DNA of 53,566 nt. It comes from Butyrivibrio fibrisolvens 16/4. GTDB taxonomy: Bacteria; Bacillota; Clostridia; Lachnospirales; Lachnospiraceae. Each line of letters starts with the position of its first letter. Positions within the stretch are counted from its first letter, which is position 1. Position numbers and translations under genes: made by a program. Below the pieces are notes generated by a model. It was given only the letters and a program-made list of their open reading frames with translations. It made no database searches and was not told the origin of the DNA. The DNA lies in NCBI GenBank assembly GCA_000209815.1, contig FP929036.1, positions 2,622,058-2,675,623 on the forward strand, written 5' to 3'. This document shows positions 36,380-45,912 of the stretch, piece by piece.

Positions 36380-36466
36380 ATGAATATTTTCAAAGAGTTA
36401 TTTGATAGTGAAAACGGAACTGTTATGACATTCATTGATTACTTAAAGAGCGGTTATATCGACTAA
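36380..36466 (+). CDS. Orphan 28-residue ORF
   Basis: AGGAGG is 8 bases upstream of the ATG (36380). The 28-codon ORF runs to a TAA and is followed 14 bases later by a perfect 12-bp terminator hairpin. The product is acidic and amphipathic, beginning MNIFKELFDSENG and ending LKSGYID, with no signal peptide or cysteine. Strong Shine-Dalgarno and dedicated terminator argue for a real small protein or translated small RNA. Function unknown. Confidence 0.6.
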   Translation: MNIFKELFDSENGTVMTFIDYLKSGYID

Positions 36467-36480
36467 TTATCATAAAAGAT

Positions 36481-36512
36481 GCAGCTACATCAAATTGATG
36501 TAGCTGCCTTTT
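36481..36512. terminator. Bidirectional terminator after the small ORF and pepF
   Basis: Perfect 12-bp stem GCAGCTACATCA/TGATGTAGCTGC (36481-36492, 36496-36507), loop AAT, then CTTTTTG on the plus strand; serves the convergent pepF gene on the minus strand as well. Confidence 0.9.
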
Positions 36513-36514
36513 TG

Positions 36515-38322
36515 TTATGCAAGTTCTTTATTTAATTCTTCAATCTCATCAATAATTCCGCCGATGTAATCGATAGTATCAAGAAGTGCTGCATCTGTGG
36601 TTACGTCAACACCTGCCATCTTTGCAAAATCTACCGGTGCAACGGTACCGCCTGCTGCAAGAGTCTTTTTCCAGTCATCGACAGCTGGCTGTCCTTCCTT
36701 ACGGATTCGCTTCATCACCTGTGTTGCGATTGTAAGGCTGGCACTGTAGCTGTAAGAATAAAGTCCCATATAATAGTGTGGCTGGCGCATCCAGGTAAGC
36801 TCGCAACCTTCTGTAAGCTCTACCTCATCGCCCCAGAATTTCTTTAGGACGTTTTTGTAGATTTCATTCAATGTCTCTGCTGGCACTGCCTCGCCCTTAT
36901 CCACAAGCTTGTATACCTCTCTCTGGTAAGCTGCCTCCAAAAGATGAGTTACAAAATTGTGGTAATAAGTATTTGAAATCTGAGATGCAAGAACCCATCT
37001 TCTAAATCTCTTGTCATCACCACTCTTTTCCTTAAGGTACTCAGCCATAAGAAGCTCGTTGATAGTAGATGGCGCCTCCACAACATAGTTGGAAACCTCT
37101 ACATCAAGAGCACTCTGTGCCTTTCCGCATGCAGCAAAATGTCCTGCGTGGCCAAGCTCGTGAGCAAGTGTGAATACATCACTCATTCTATCATTCCAAG
37201 ATAAAAGGATGTACGAACCCTTCTGATATGGGCTTGCGCAGAAACCACCTGTAGACTTTCCAATATTTTGAGCAAAGTCTACCCATCTCTCCCTGTAGGC
37301 AGTCTCAAGCATTTCCTTGTATTCATCTCCCATAATTGAAAGACCATCGATAATGTATTTCTTTGATTCCTCGATAGTAACATGTGGATCATAATCTGGA
37401 TCCATTGTGATTTTCAAATCAGCATATGTCATCTTATCTAGACCGTGTGCCTCTTTAAGAAGACGAGCATACTTTCTCATATGAGGCGCAAGCTTTTCCA
37501 TAATAAGGTCAATCTGACGATCATACATTTCGCGAGTTACCTTCTGTTCAAAAAGGAGGCTGTCGATTACACTATCGTATTTACGTAATTCAGAAATAGT
37601 TTTTCTGTGCGAACATGGCTGCCATATACTGTAGCTGTTGTGTACAGATACTCACGAATCTTCTTAGAGAAAGCATCAAAGGCTGCTCTACGAATGTCTG
37701 TGTTTCTCTCATATTCGTAATTGTCCTCAAATAAAGAATATCCTAATGGATGCTTCTCTCCGTTCACCTCAAAATCTGGGAACTGAATATCAGCAAGCTT
37801 ACTTGTTTCGTAGATTGTATATGGAGCGCGAATAGTCTCTGTAAGGGCTGCAAGTGCCGCCTCAGTTTCAGGTGTAAGTCGATGTGGACGCTGACGTTCA
37901 ACATCCTCCAAATAATGCTTACCTACTGTAGCAGTCTTGATAGCTTCTTCAATGACATCCTTTGGTGCAACGGCAAGCTCACTATCAATAAATGATACAG
38001 TGCTGAGTGCTTTCGAAAACTCGCTCATAACGATTGCCTGCTCCTTTTGAGCTTCTCCATTTGTATAATCTACTGATACGTTGAGCTCAACGTAGTTAAA
38101 TAAATGATCAGCCTCAATATTCCACTCATTATATTTGTCCAGGCATCCATTTATCGCTTCTGGTGTAGTGAGCTTTCCCTTATAATCCTTCTCAATCTCT
38201 GCTGTTAAATTTTTAAAATCTTCAAGGGCCGCCATAAGCTCCTTAGATGATTTAAAAAGTCTTGATGTATCCCATGTTAATTCAACTGGGATTTCACTTC
38301 TTTTTTTCAATGTCTCTGCCAT
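36515..38322 (-). CDS. pepF: Oligoendopeptidase F (frameshifted in this sequence)
   Basis: A zinc metallopeptidase of family M3 that degrades short cytosolic peptides. Restored length 602 residues, the family size. The N-terminal helical domain and C-terminal catalytic domain with HELGH (in FTLAHELGHAGH) and downstream E (NELLMAEYLKEKS) are intact. A run of plus-strand T at 37600-37604 is one base short; adding one joins the N-terminal part to TISELRKYDSVIDSLLFEQK. The ATG at 38322 follows AAAAGGGGAAT. Confidence 0.94.
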
Positions 38323-38426
38323 AATTATTCCCCTTTTATTGTTGTTAATTCTAATTATTTCCTGAAATATATCTCTTTAATGATATTTGATTTGGCTTTT
38401 ATTGTCAGTAATTTACTGGCAAATTT

Positions 38427-39779
38427 TTAGTTATCGGTATTATAGATTTTTGCTACTTCTTTTCGGTTGCCTCCGATAATTGTAATAGCTGCTATTAATG
38501 CAATCATATTTCCGCCTAGTACAATAAATCTTTCATCAACTCTTTGAGAAATCAATCCCGCTGACATCTGGCCAATCAAAAGTCCTATTGTAGTTATCAA
38601 CTGGAACGCACCATTGTATCGGCCCTTCTTTTCATCCGGCACGTAGCCCTGTGTGGATGAAATCCTTATGGTGTAGCTGGTAACACCTGATATTCCTGTA
38701 ATGAAGCATACAACTGCGGCCAATCCTATAGGTAAAAACATGTATGTTCCCTCACCAATAGCAATTATAATGTATATGGTCAGCGCAAATAGGAATTTTA
38801 GCTTTGTTGGAATCTTAAACTTATAATGAATTCCACCGCCTACTGCTCTACCTATAAAACTCATTCCGAAGACTAGCGCATAAATATACTCACCATTATG
38901 AAAGTTTTGTTTGTAATAAGGTAAACACAAAACATCCATGGCGCCACAGGCAAACATATTCAGGCCAAAATACGCTACTACTGCTAACAATCCCGGCTCA
39001 GAAGCCATATATTTGATGCCTTCCTTTATATCTAAAAGCATCTGATTAAGCTTGCCTTCGGCCTTTGTGCATTCAGCTTCGCGCTTTGAGATATATTCTT
39101 CTTCATGTTTAATTTGCATCTCAAATAAAGCTGCTATCGCAAAAGATACTGCGTTAATTATCATAAGTGGCCCGATTCCTACAAGATTGTAAACAAATGT
39201 AGATACCGGTACCATCACAACTGTCATTGTCTCAAGCATACTGGAAATTGAATATGCCTTTTGATAATTTCCTTCCGTAATCAGCAGTGGATAAAAACTA
39301 TCGTATGCTATGTAGTAGGTGCTCTGAATTACTCCCAGGAGCAATACTATCATTGCAAACATAGGGAAATTAAATATCCCATTCAAAAGAGTAATCGCCA
39401 TTATCAGATAGATTCCTGCACTTATGAAATCCAATGTATAAATCATTTTCTTTCTAGAAAATCTATCTAAGATTGCACCTGAGATTATTGGTGTAATCAG
39501 CTGTGGCAATGTGTATAGCACCATGTAGATTGCATACAGCATAGATGAATTTGTATAGTCTAAAACCATCAAACTCATTGCAAATCCCACTAAGGAATTA
39601 CCAAGCATTGATATCACACTGCCAATTGTGATGATTGTAAAATCTCTGGTCCATAAAGTATTTGTGGAGTCTGCTGGATTTGGCGGGTTTGTTGTATCTG
39701 TCTGGTCTACTGAGTTTTCCTGGTTTTTTTGGTTTTCCTGGGTTGTTTGGTCACTTGTTGTCATCATAATATCTGTCAT
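38427..39779 (-). CDS. MFS transporter, Mef-like efflux type
   Basis: A major facilitator with 12 predicted helices. After a polar Q/N/T-rich N-terminus (QTTQENQKNQ, TTNPPNPADSTNT) the first helix is DFTIITIGSVISMLGNSLVGFAMSLMVL and the loop 2-3 motif is GAILDRFSRKKMIY, typical of MFS_3 (EntS/MefA-type) exporters. The start is uncertain: ATG at 39779 follows GGGAGG closely (4 bases); ATG at 39767 is possible. Upstream lies a leader ORF and terminator (see 39829-39989), so expression is probably controlled by ribosome stalling. A drug or other ribosome inhibitor may be the substrate; inference. Confidence 0.88.
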   Translation of the reverse strand: MTDIMMTTSDQTTQENQKNQENSVDQTDTTNPPNPADSTNTLWTRDFTIITIGSVISMLGNSLVGFAMSLMVLDYTNSSMLYAIYMVLYTLPQLITPIISGAILDRFSRKKMIYTLDFISAGIYLIMAITLLNGIFNFPMFAMIVLLLGVIQSTYYIAYDSFYPLLITEGNYQKAYSISSMLETMTVVMVPVSTFVYNLVGIGPLMIINAVSFAIAALFEMQIKHEEEYISKREAECTKAEGKLNQMLLDIKEGIKYMASEPGLLAVVAYFGLNMFACGAMDVLCLPYYKQNFHNGEYIYALVFGMSFIGRAVGGGIHYKFKIPTKLKFLFALTIYIIIAIGEGTYMFLPIGLAAVVCFITGISGVTSYTIRISSTQGYVPDEKKGRYNGAFQLITTIGLLIGQMSAGLISQRVDERFIVLGGNMIALIAAITIIGGNRKEVAKIYNTDN

Positions 39780-39828
39780 ATGTCCTCCCATAAACACTCT
39801 TTTTGCACTTGAAAATAGTTTGTTAAAC

Positions 39829-39865
39829 AAAAAAATCCCCTTGAAGTTTATTACCTCAAGGGGAT
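39829..39865 (-). terminator. Leader terminator upstream of the MFS gene
   Basis: Stem ATCCCCTTGA/TCAAGGGGAT (39835-39844, 39856-39865) followed on the minus strand by seven T residues. It precedes the MFS gene by only 50 bases and therefore stands inside its leader transcript rather than after a structural gene. Confidence 0.88.
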
Positions 39866-39911
39866 GCTATTTCGTATATGCGATAATTTTTATTAGACTT
39901 TTATGTCGCAA

Positions 39912-39989
39912 TTATCGGTGCAAAAAGAGCGCATCATTCTTAAAGTAATCAGTTATAATTTTTAATTCTCTGCCATAATTGTTCATCAT
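39912..39989 (-). CDS. Leader peptide ORF of the MFS attenuator (25 residues)
   Basis: Ribosome binding site AAAGGAGGG precedes two adjacent ATG codons (39989, 39986); the ORF begins MMNNYGRELKIITDYF, ends FLHR and stops at 39912. The stop codon lies within AATTATCG (39910-39917), which can pair with CGATAATT (39881-39888), so a stalled or terminating ribosome would influence that stem and the terminator further on. This is the layout of ribosome-mediated attenuators that control antibiotic resistance genes. Confidence 0.7.
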   Translation of the reverse strand: MMNNYGRELKIITDYFKNDALFLHR

Positions 39990-40055
39990 GACACGCCCTC
40001 CTTTCTTCACAATTTTTCTAGATTGTAGCATAGTCTTTAGTTGGTTGCAATTGTT

Positions 40056-40607
40056 TTATTTAAATTGCTTCATCATCCAGTAGGAATCTCTGTAGCTGCC
40101 ATCCTTATACTTCATGTTATTTGGAAATGTTCCATATTTTTTAAAACCGAGTTTTTCGTAAAGAGCCATGGCATTTGTATTTCCTTCAATCACTTCTAAT
40201 TCTGCCTGCTCATAGTGAGCTTTACGTGCTATGTCTAACGCTGTCTCTAGCATCACTCTTCCAATACCACATCCACAATATTCTTGATACAAAGCTATTG
40301 CCACTCCACATCTGTGGCTAACTCTTTTATATGAGCCGATACTTGCGATAGAGCAATTACCCACATGCTTTCCGTCTATTAAGCCAATCAACATTATCTC
40401 CCGTTCAGAATCAAGTATTCCCTGTAAAAAGGCCTCCTCATTCTCAAGTGTAATACTGCACTCATCAGGTTCTCTAAGTAGAAATGGTGTTTCGGCATTT
40501 ACAACCTTTAAATAATCTATAAGCGCTTGTGCATCCTTTGGCTCAGCTGCTCTCAGTGTAACAGTCCGCCCCATTTTATCTGTAAAAGTAATTGGCTCAA
40601 TCTTCAT
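40056..40607 (-). CDS. GNAT family N-acetyltransferase
   Basis: A 183-residue acyltransferase (RimI/RimJ/ SpeG-like broad type) with the acetyl-CoA loop CGVAIALYQEYCGCGIGRVMLE and the C-terminal GNTNAMALYEKLGFKKYG. I choose the ATG at 40607, preceded by AAAGGAGAGAGG. It is immediately upstream of the MFS attenuator in the same direction; whether it belongs to the resistance unit is uncertain. Confidence 0.88.
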   Translation of the reverse strand: MKIEPITFTDKMGRTVTLRAAEPKDAQALIDYLKVVNAETPFLLREPDECSITLENEEAFLQGILDSEREIMLIGLIDGKHVGNCSIASIGSYKRVSHRCGVAIALYQEYCGCGIGRVMLETALDIARKAHYEQAELEVIEGNTNAMALYEKLGFKKYGTFPNNMKYKDGSYRDSYWMMKQFK

Positions 40608-40673
40608 TATCCTCTCTCCTTTGAGTGTGCATATTTTTCCATAAAATATACTAAAATGCATATTTGAAAGCAA

Positions 40674-40790
40674 GTATTATCGAGGTAATTTTACCGTATG
40701 CAGGGAAGTTTCGGAGAGGGCAGCTTGTGGGATTTAGGTAAGTTTTTGGGAGTTGATTTTTTTGAGGGACTTGGTAAGTTTGAAGGACTC
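40674..40790. other. Intergenic region upstream of the nuclease-like gene
   Basis: G/T-rich on the plus strand; an open frame from 40698 (minus-strand genes on both sides) has no good ribosome binding site and overlaps the nuclease-like gene's 3 prime end, so I do not call it. No hairpin seen. Confidence 0.4.
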
Positions 40791-41600
40791 TCAAAGAAAC
40801 ATGTTTTTGATGTACATTTCTACTATTTTTGTATTCATCCCCTGTTTAGTAGACTCCATTGAAATAAACAAATTCTCTCCCAGTACTATGCCACTATCTT
40901 CATAGCTCTGAAGTTTCAAAAGATTTTTTACCGCATATTCTTCTTGATCAATAAGACCTAAATGTTCCCAATAGATTGTTTTTCTTTGTCTTGTATTTAA
41001 TAAGACAAAATCAGGACTTACTACATGTCCATTTTTTAACTTCAGCATCGGCTCGTATACGTAGGGAATGTCATATTTTTCAAAAAGGTCTGCTAAAATC
41101 TTTTCTGATTTAGAACGTACATGTTCTCCTCTGGCTGTATAAATGATTCCTTCTATTGGGTATGTATTCTGACCACTTTGATTTCTTTCATACCATCTGG
41201 CGATAAATTCTTCGTCGCTTTCTATAATTGGGGTGATGTAGGGTTTCTTTGCAGATGCCATTTTTTCGTATATCCCTGTGATTTGCTCTAAATCTGCATC
41301 TTTGATATCTCTTGATATTCTGGATAATTTCTTCTGGATTTTTTGAAGCTTGTAGTTAATCAATAAATCGTAATCACGCTGAATAATGCCAGCATATTTT
41401 ATGATTTCACCAGACTTCAGGTACTTCCTTGTGTGAGTCGTGCCATCAAAACAATAGAACTGTTCGCGCCCATTAGTCACTGATGTTTGAATGTGAATAT
41501 CTTGGGTGCTACTATAATTTATGAGTTGCTTGTTTGATATATTCAATAGTTTATTTACTTCTTCTAATCTTTCATTTATTACTTTTTCTATAGCTTTCAT
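40791..41600 (-). CDS. PD-(D/E)XK nuclease-like protein of unknown function
   Basis: A 269-residue protein. The N-terminal half is helical and basic. The C-terminal half contains a probable PD-(D/E)XK fold: conserved GEHVRSKSEKILADLFEKYDIPYVYE, then VSPDFVLLN (the PD motif) and IYWEHLG (E-x-H in place of the usual E-x-K), then the end VLGENLFISMES. An H at the ExK position and the WEHLG motif recur in related proteins I recall from Lachnospiraceae, whose function is not known. It might be a degenerate nuclease. A 52-bp tandem repeat array lies 60 bases upstream of its ATG. Confidence 0.65.
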   Translation of the reverse strand: MKAIEKVINERLEEVNKLLNISNKQLINYSSTQDIHIQTSVTNGREQFYCFDGTTHTRKYLKSGEIIKYAGIIQRDYDLLINYKLQKIQKKLSRISRDIKDADLEQITGIYEKMASAKKPYITPIIESDEEFIARWYERNQSGQNTYPIEGIIYTARGEHVRSKSEKILADLFEKYDIPYVYEPMLKLKNGHVVSPDFVLLNTRQRKTIYWEHLGLIDQEEYAVKNLLKLQSYEDSGIVLGENLFISMESTKQGMNTKIVEMYIKNMFL

Positions 41601-41658
41601 TTGTACTCCTTGTTCTAATATTTTTCTTTAATTTTTTGAAAGTGGGAAACTACTTTTG

Positions 41659-42035
41659 GGCAGTACTGCAGCTTATTTTTGCTCTAGTACTGCTCGATTT
41701 ACCTGCATCAGGCAGTACTACATTCTATTTTTATTCTAGTACTGCTCCGGCTACCTGTTTTGGGCTGTACTGCACTCTATTTTTGTTCTAGTACTGCTCC
41801 GGCTACCTGTTTCGGGCCGTATTGCATTCTATTTTTATTCTAGTACTGCTCGATCTGGCTGTTTCGAGCAGTACTGCATTCTGTTTTTACTCTAGTACTG
41901 CTCCGCCTACCTGTTTCGGGCAGTACTACATTCTATTTTTGCTCTAGTACTGCTCTGGCTACCTGTTTTGGGCTGTACTACATTCTATTTTTGTTCTAGT
42001 ACTGCTCGGACAGGCTGTTTCAGGCAGTTACTAAG
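41659..42035. repeat. Seven-copy 52-bp tandem repeat array with paired palindromes
   Basis: The period is exactly 52 bases: equivalent positions at 41661, 41713, 41765, 41817, 41869, 41921, 41973 and a degenerate eighth at 42025. Each unit holds GCAGTACT (variable arm) and, 24 bases on, the invariant TCTAGTACTGCTC. GCAGTACT and AGTACTGC are perfect complements, so each unit can form an 8-10-bp hairpin with an about 18-base loop. Copy 5 (starting 41867) has the longest stem, GAGCAGTACT/AGTACTGCTC. The repeat period is not a multiple of 3, so the array is not coding. Confidence 0.93.
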
Positions 42036-42146
42036 CCTATTTCAGTATTCTAGTCGTTTAATGATTGGGAAAAAGGTCAGCGCAAGCCGCCACAGCGGCT
42101 GCACTGGTGAAATTATAAGAGATATTACTATGATGATGTGATTTTA

Positions 42147-43008
42147 CTATTTCTGAAGGATGTCGACTGTGTGTGCGCTGGCGCCGAGCAAGTCGGCGCG
42201 CTCGCAGACGGCCAGCTGATACTGTATGAAGGCCGCAAACTGCTCCTCAGAAAGCGCATTGACCTCCCGGCGCATGTGATTAGCAGGGCCGTCTGGCGAT
42301 ATGATTTGTACGCGGCGCACCCCGGCAGCCTCATTCAAAGCCTCGATGTCCTCGGTACGCATAAACGCGTACAAATCATCAGCGCCCGGCCGTACGTGGT
42401 AGGCTTCGTCCAACTTTCCTTCAGCAATATTCTCTAAGACGTGACCCTCCTTGATTCCATAAGCAAGGAAGGCATACTCATTCATTACGTATGCTACAAG
42501 AATATATCCACCTGGTCGGGTCACGCGTTTGGCTTCAAGCAAAGCTTGAAGCTGCTCTTCATAGGTCTTTAGATGATACATAGGACCAAACAAAAGTGTA
42601 AGGTCAAAGCTATTGTCTTCAAATCGCCTTAACTTCAAAGCATTCCCCTGGAACGCCTTTACACCCGTGCCCTTTGCCTTAAGCATTCCCAGGTTGTGCT
42701 TTACCAGCTCAACAGCGGTGACATCGTAGCCCTCGTTCCAAAGGGGGATGCTATAGCCGCCGGTGGCGGCGCCTATATCTAAAAATCTTTATGTCAGATT
42801 TTGCTTTTCTTGAAGCAGAATCAGAAACACTATCATCAGCAGAATCCCTGGCATCCCCAGTAGCTTCTTTTCCTATTTCGCCACGCTCTAGTATGTCTAA
42901 ATATTTGTGAACGTATTTCATAGTCACTGTGAATTCCATGATGCCATGGCGGCTTTTAAGGCGTTTGTCTTCGTTGAATTTGTTGTAGTATTCTTCTAAG
43001 TTTGTCAT
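42147..43008 (-). CDS. SAM-dependent methyltransferase, class I (frameshifted in this sequence)
   Basis: Restored length 286 residues, with motif I LDIGAATGGYSIPL, the acidic end of strand 2, and motif TLLFGPMYHLKTYEEQLQALLEAKRVTRPGGYILVAY. The N-terminal NKFNEDKRLKSRHGIMEFTVTMKY is typical of an uncharacterised methyltransferase family. About 35 residues of Ser/Asp/Ala-rich linker (ATGDARDSADDSVSDSASRK) separate this from motif I. The frame breaks at the plus-strand A run 42781-42785 (5; expected 4, or 7). The 3 prime half (42147-42420) is noticeably more GC-rich than its surroundings. I use the ATG at 43008, with GAGGG upstream. Confidence 0.75.
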
Positions 43009-43019
43009 ATTACCCTCAT

Positions 43020-43205
43020 CCACCGCTAACGCGGTCCCCCTTCCCCCTGCTCTCAGGGGGAAGGCTATATCTTAAAAGGCCTCATACTTTGTATGAGGCC
43101 CCCATAATTAGTAATTTAGTTTTTGGCTTGCTAGCGGGAAGACACGCCCATTTAAAATTTGCCTTCGGCAAAGGGCGTGTCGTAGAAGCAATTTTTCTTA
43201 AAGCA
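43020..43205. other. Cluster of hairpins between secA and the methyltransferase
   Basis: Four hairpins in 190 bases: ACCGC/GCGGT (around 43022-43035), TTCCCCCTG/CAGGGGGAA (43040-43062), GGCCTCATAC/GTATGAGGCC (43078-43100, likely terminator of secA on the minus strand, TTTTAAG follows) and GACACGCCC/GGGCGTGTC (43139-43181, enclosing a TTGCCTTCGGCAA hairpin). They could be a composite terminator or an accumulation of mobile intergenic repeats. Confidence 0.7.
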
Positions 43206-43219
43206 AAGCTTTAGAAAAA

Positions 43220-45787
43220 TTACTTCCTGCCGCAACACTGCTTATATTTTAAACCTGATCCGCAAGGACATGGATCATTTGGAAATACCTTCTTGTCTGC
43301 GCGCTTCTTTGGTGCGCGTGTTGCTGTGTCATCCTTGTTTGTTCCAGTAACCTTAGCAACTTCTTCACGCTCTACCTTCTTCTCAATGCGGATTCTGTAA
43401 AGCATTGTAAGTGTATCATTGATGATAGCTGCATTCATTGCATCAAGCATATCGTAGCTTGCTGCCTTGTACTCATCAACAGGGTTACGGTTACCATAAG
43501 CCTGGAGACGGATACCCTGACGAAGCTGCTCCATATCATCAATCTCTTCCATCCACTTGCGGTCGATTACTCTAAGTAAGATAACTCGCTCAACCTCACG
43601 GAACTGCTCTGGCTGCTCGAATTCCTTTTCCTTAGCATCGTACATCTTAAGAGCTATGTCTGTAAGAGTATTCTTTAACTCCTTCTTGCTCTTGATATTC
43701 TGGATAGAAAGCTGTGTCATAACAGGAACCGGAATTACTGGGCAAAGGAGGTGATTAAGCTCCTGAAGCTCCCAAAGTTCCTTCTCAACATCATCTGGAA
43801 TTGTCTTTTCAACGCACTCGTCTACCTTATCACGAATCATACCAAGAATCTGATCGTGCATATCCTCGCCCATAAGTACTCTGTGACGCTGTGCATAAAT
43901 AAGCTCTCTCTGCTCGTTCATAACCTGATCGTAATCAAGAAGGTTCTTACGAGCTGAGAAGTTGTTTTCCTCAATCTTCTTCTGAGCCTTTTCGATGGCA
44001 TCTGAAAGCATCTTGTGCTTAATCTGCTCGCCTTCTGGAACGCCGAGAGCATTAAACATATTGATAAGTCTCTCTGAACCAAAGAGTCTCATAAGATCAT
44101 CTTCAAGTGAGATGAAGAACTGTGACTCACCAACGTCTCCCTGACGACCTGAACGTCCACGGAGCTGGTTATCAATACGACGTGACTCGTGACGCTCTGT
44201 ACCGATAATCTTAAGACCACCTGCTGCACGAGCATCCTCATCAAGCTTAATATCAGTACCACGACCAGCCATGTTAGTAGCAATTGTAACTGCGCCGTGC
44301 TTTCCTGCCTCAGCAACAATTTCTGCTTCCTTCTCGTGGAACTTGGCATTTAATACATTGTGCTCGATTCCTTCGCGGCGAAGAAGCTTTGAAACGTGCT
44401 CTGAAATATCAATATCGATAGTACCAACAAGAACAGGCTGGCCCTTTTCGTGAGCCTTCTTTACCTCTTCTACAACTGCCTTGTACTTTTCGTTCTTTGT
44501 CTTGTAAACAGCATCATCGTGATCGATACGCTGGATAGGACGGTTTGTAGGAACCTCTACAACGTCCATTCCGTAGATATCGCGGAACTCCTGCTCTTCT
44601 GTAAGAGCTGTACCTGTCATACCAGCCTTCTTATCGTATTTGTTGAAGAAGTTCTGGAATGTGATGCTGGCAAGAGTCATAGACTCTCTCTTTACCTCTA
44701 CGTGCTCCTTAGCCTCGATAGCTTGATGAAGTCCATCAGAGTAACGACGACCTGGCATGATACGGCCAGTGAATGAATCAACAATCATAACCTGACCATC
44801 TGAAACAACATAATCCTGATCCTTAAACATAAGGTTGTGAGCACGAAGTGCAAGGATGATGTTGTGCTGAATCTCGAGATTCTCTGGGTCTGCAAGGTTC
44901 TCAATGTGGAAGAACTGCTCAACCTTTGCAACACCGTCTGCTGTAAGGTTAACTACCTTGTCCTTTTCGTCTACGATGAAATCTCCAGTCTCGTTTCTCT
45001 CAACGCCCATGATAGCGTCCATCTTAGAGAATTCTGGAAGATCCTCACCACGCTTCATCTGACGTGCGAGAACATCGCAAAGCTCATAAAGCTTTGTAGA
45101 CTTTCCTGACTGACCAGAAATGATAAGTGGTGTACGTGCCTCGTCGATAAGAACTGAATCCACCTCATCGATGATGCAGTAGTGAAGGCCTCTCTGAACT
45201 AAGTCCTTCTCGTAAACACACATATTGTCACGGAGGTAATCGAAACCAAGCTCGTTGTTTGTGATGTAAGTAATATCACAATTGTAAGCTGCCTGGCGCT
45301 CCTCCTTTGTCATATCATTAAGAACAACACCTACTGTAAGGCCAAGGAAACGGTGAACCTCTCCCATCCACTCAGCATCACGCTTTGCAAGGTAATCGTT
45401 AACAGTAACGATGTGAACACCCTTGCCTTCAAGTGCATTAAGGTATGCTGGAAGTGTAGAAACAAGAGTCTTACCTTCACCAGTACGCATCTCTGCAATA
45501 CGTCCCTGATGGAGGATGATACCACCGATTAACTGAACACGGAAGTGCTCCATACCAAGGGCACGCTTACCTGCTTCACGAACTGTAGCGTATGCCTCTG
45601 GAAGAATGTCATCTAATGTCTCTCCCTTAGCAAGTCTCTCCTTGAATTCAACTGTCTTTCCACGAAGCTCCTCATCAGTGAGGGCCCCCATAGCATCCTT
45701 ATACGATTCTATCTTATCAACGATAGGCTTAATTCTCTTAAGCTCTCGCTCTGAATGTGTACCAAATACCTTGTCAATAATGCTCAT
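43220..45787 (-). CDS. secA: Preprotein translocase ATPase SecA
   Basis: The motor of the Sec export system, which pushes unfolded preproteins through SecYEG. 855 residues, intact. Walker A is [16 protein letters not shown] near residue 101, followed by [15 protein letters not shown] and the helicase-type motif [11 protein letters not shown]; the C-terminus has the zinc-binding SecB/ribosome tail [16 protein letters not shown]. Standard single-gene transcription on the minus strand. No SecA2-type features are visible. Confidence 0.99.
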   Translation of the reverse strand: MSIIDKVFGTHSERELKRIKPIVDKIESYKDAMGALTDEELRGKTVEFKERLAKGETLDDILPEAYATVREAGKRALGMEHFRVQLIGGIILHQGRIAEMRTGEGKTLVSTLPAYLNALEGKGVHIVTVNDYLAKRDAEWMGEVHRFLGLTVGVVLNDMTKEERQAAYNCDITYITNNELGFDYLRDNMCVYEKDLVQRGLHYCIIDEVDSVLIDEARTPLIISGQSGKSTKLYELCDVLARQMKRGEDLPEFSKMDAIMGVERNETGDFIVDEKDKVVNLTADGVAKVEQFFHIENLADPENLEIQHNIILALRAHNLMFKDQDYVVSDGQVMIVDSFTGRIMPGRRYSDGLHQAIEAKEHVEVKRESMTLASITFQNFFNKYDKKAGMTGTALTEEQEFRDIYGMDVVEVPTNRPIQRIDHDDAVYKTKNEKYKAVVEEVKKAHEKGQPVLVGTIDIDISEHVSKLLRREGIEHNVLNAKFHEKEAEIVAEAGKHGAVTIATNMAGRGTDIKLDEDARAAGGLKIIGTERHESRRIDNQLRGRSGRQGDVGESQFFISLEDDLMRLFGSERLINMFNALGVPEGEQIKHKMLSDAIEKAQKKIEENNFSARKNLLDYDQVMNEQRELIYAQRHRVLMGEDMHDQILGMIRDKVDECVEKTIPDDVEKELWELQELNHLLCPVIPVPVMTQLSIQNIKSKKELKNTLTDIALKMYDAKEKEFEQPEQFREVERVILLRVIDRKWMEEIDDMEQLRQGIRLQAYGNRNPVDEYKAASYDMLDAMNAAIINDTLTMLYRIRIEKKVEREEVAKVTGTNKDDTATRAPKKRADKKVFPNDPCPCGSGLKYKQCCGRK

Positions 45788-45912
45788 TATAACTAATCTC
45801 CTAACCTAAGGGACTCACTAATCTTGAATCCCACAAACTGCATCTATTTTAACAGAAAAAGGGATGTTACTCAATGATTTATTAGATATATAGCTACATG
45901 GTCCATCAATTA
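45788..45912. other. Intergenic region, secA leader and FHA trailer
   Basis: No gene. Upstream on the minus strand a weak promoter for secA may be present; no secM-like arrest peptide was found. Confidence 0.4.

Noticed and set aside
37567-37604. Programmed frameshift in pepF
   Set aside because: The same one-base deficit in A/T runs occurs in 14 other genes, so a sequencing error is simpler than a programmed event.
40698-40862. Plus-strand ORF of 54 codons with LGKF repeats
   Set aside because: No convincing ribosome binding site and it overlaps the end of a well-supported gene on the opposite strand.
41659-42035. CRISPR array
   Set aside because: The whole 52-base unit, not only short repeats, is conserved; there are no unique spacers and no cas genes nearby.
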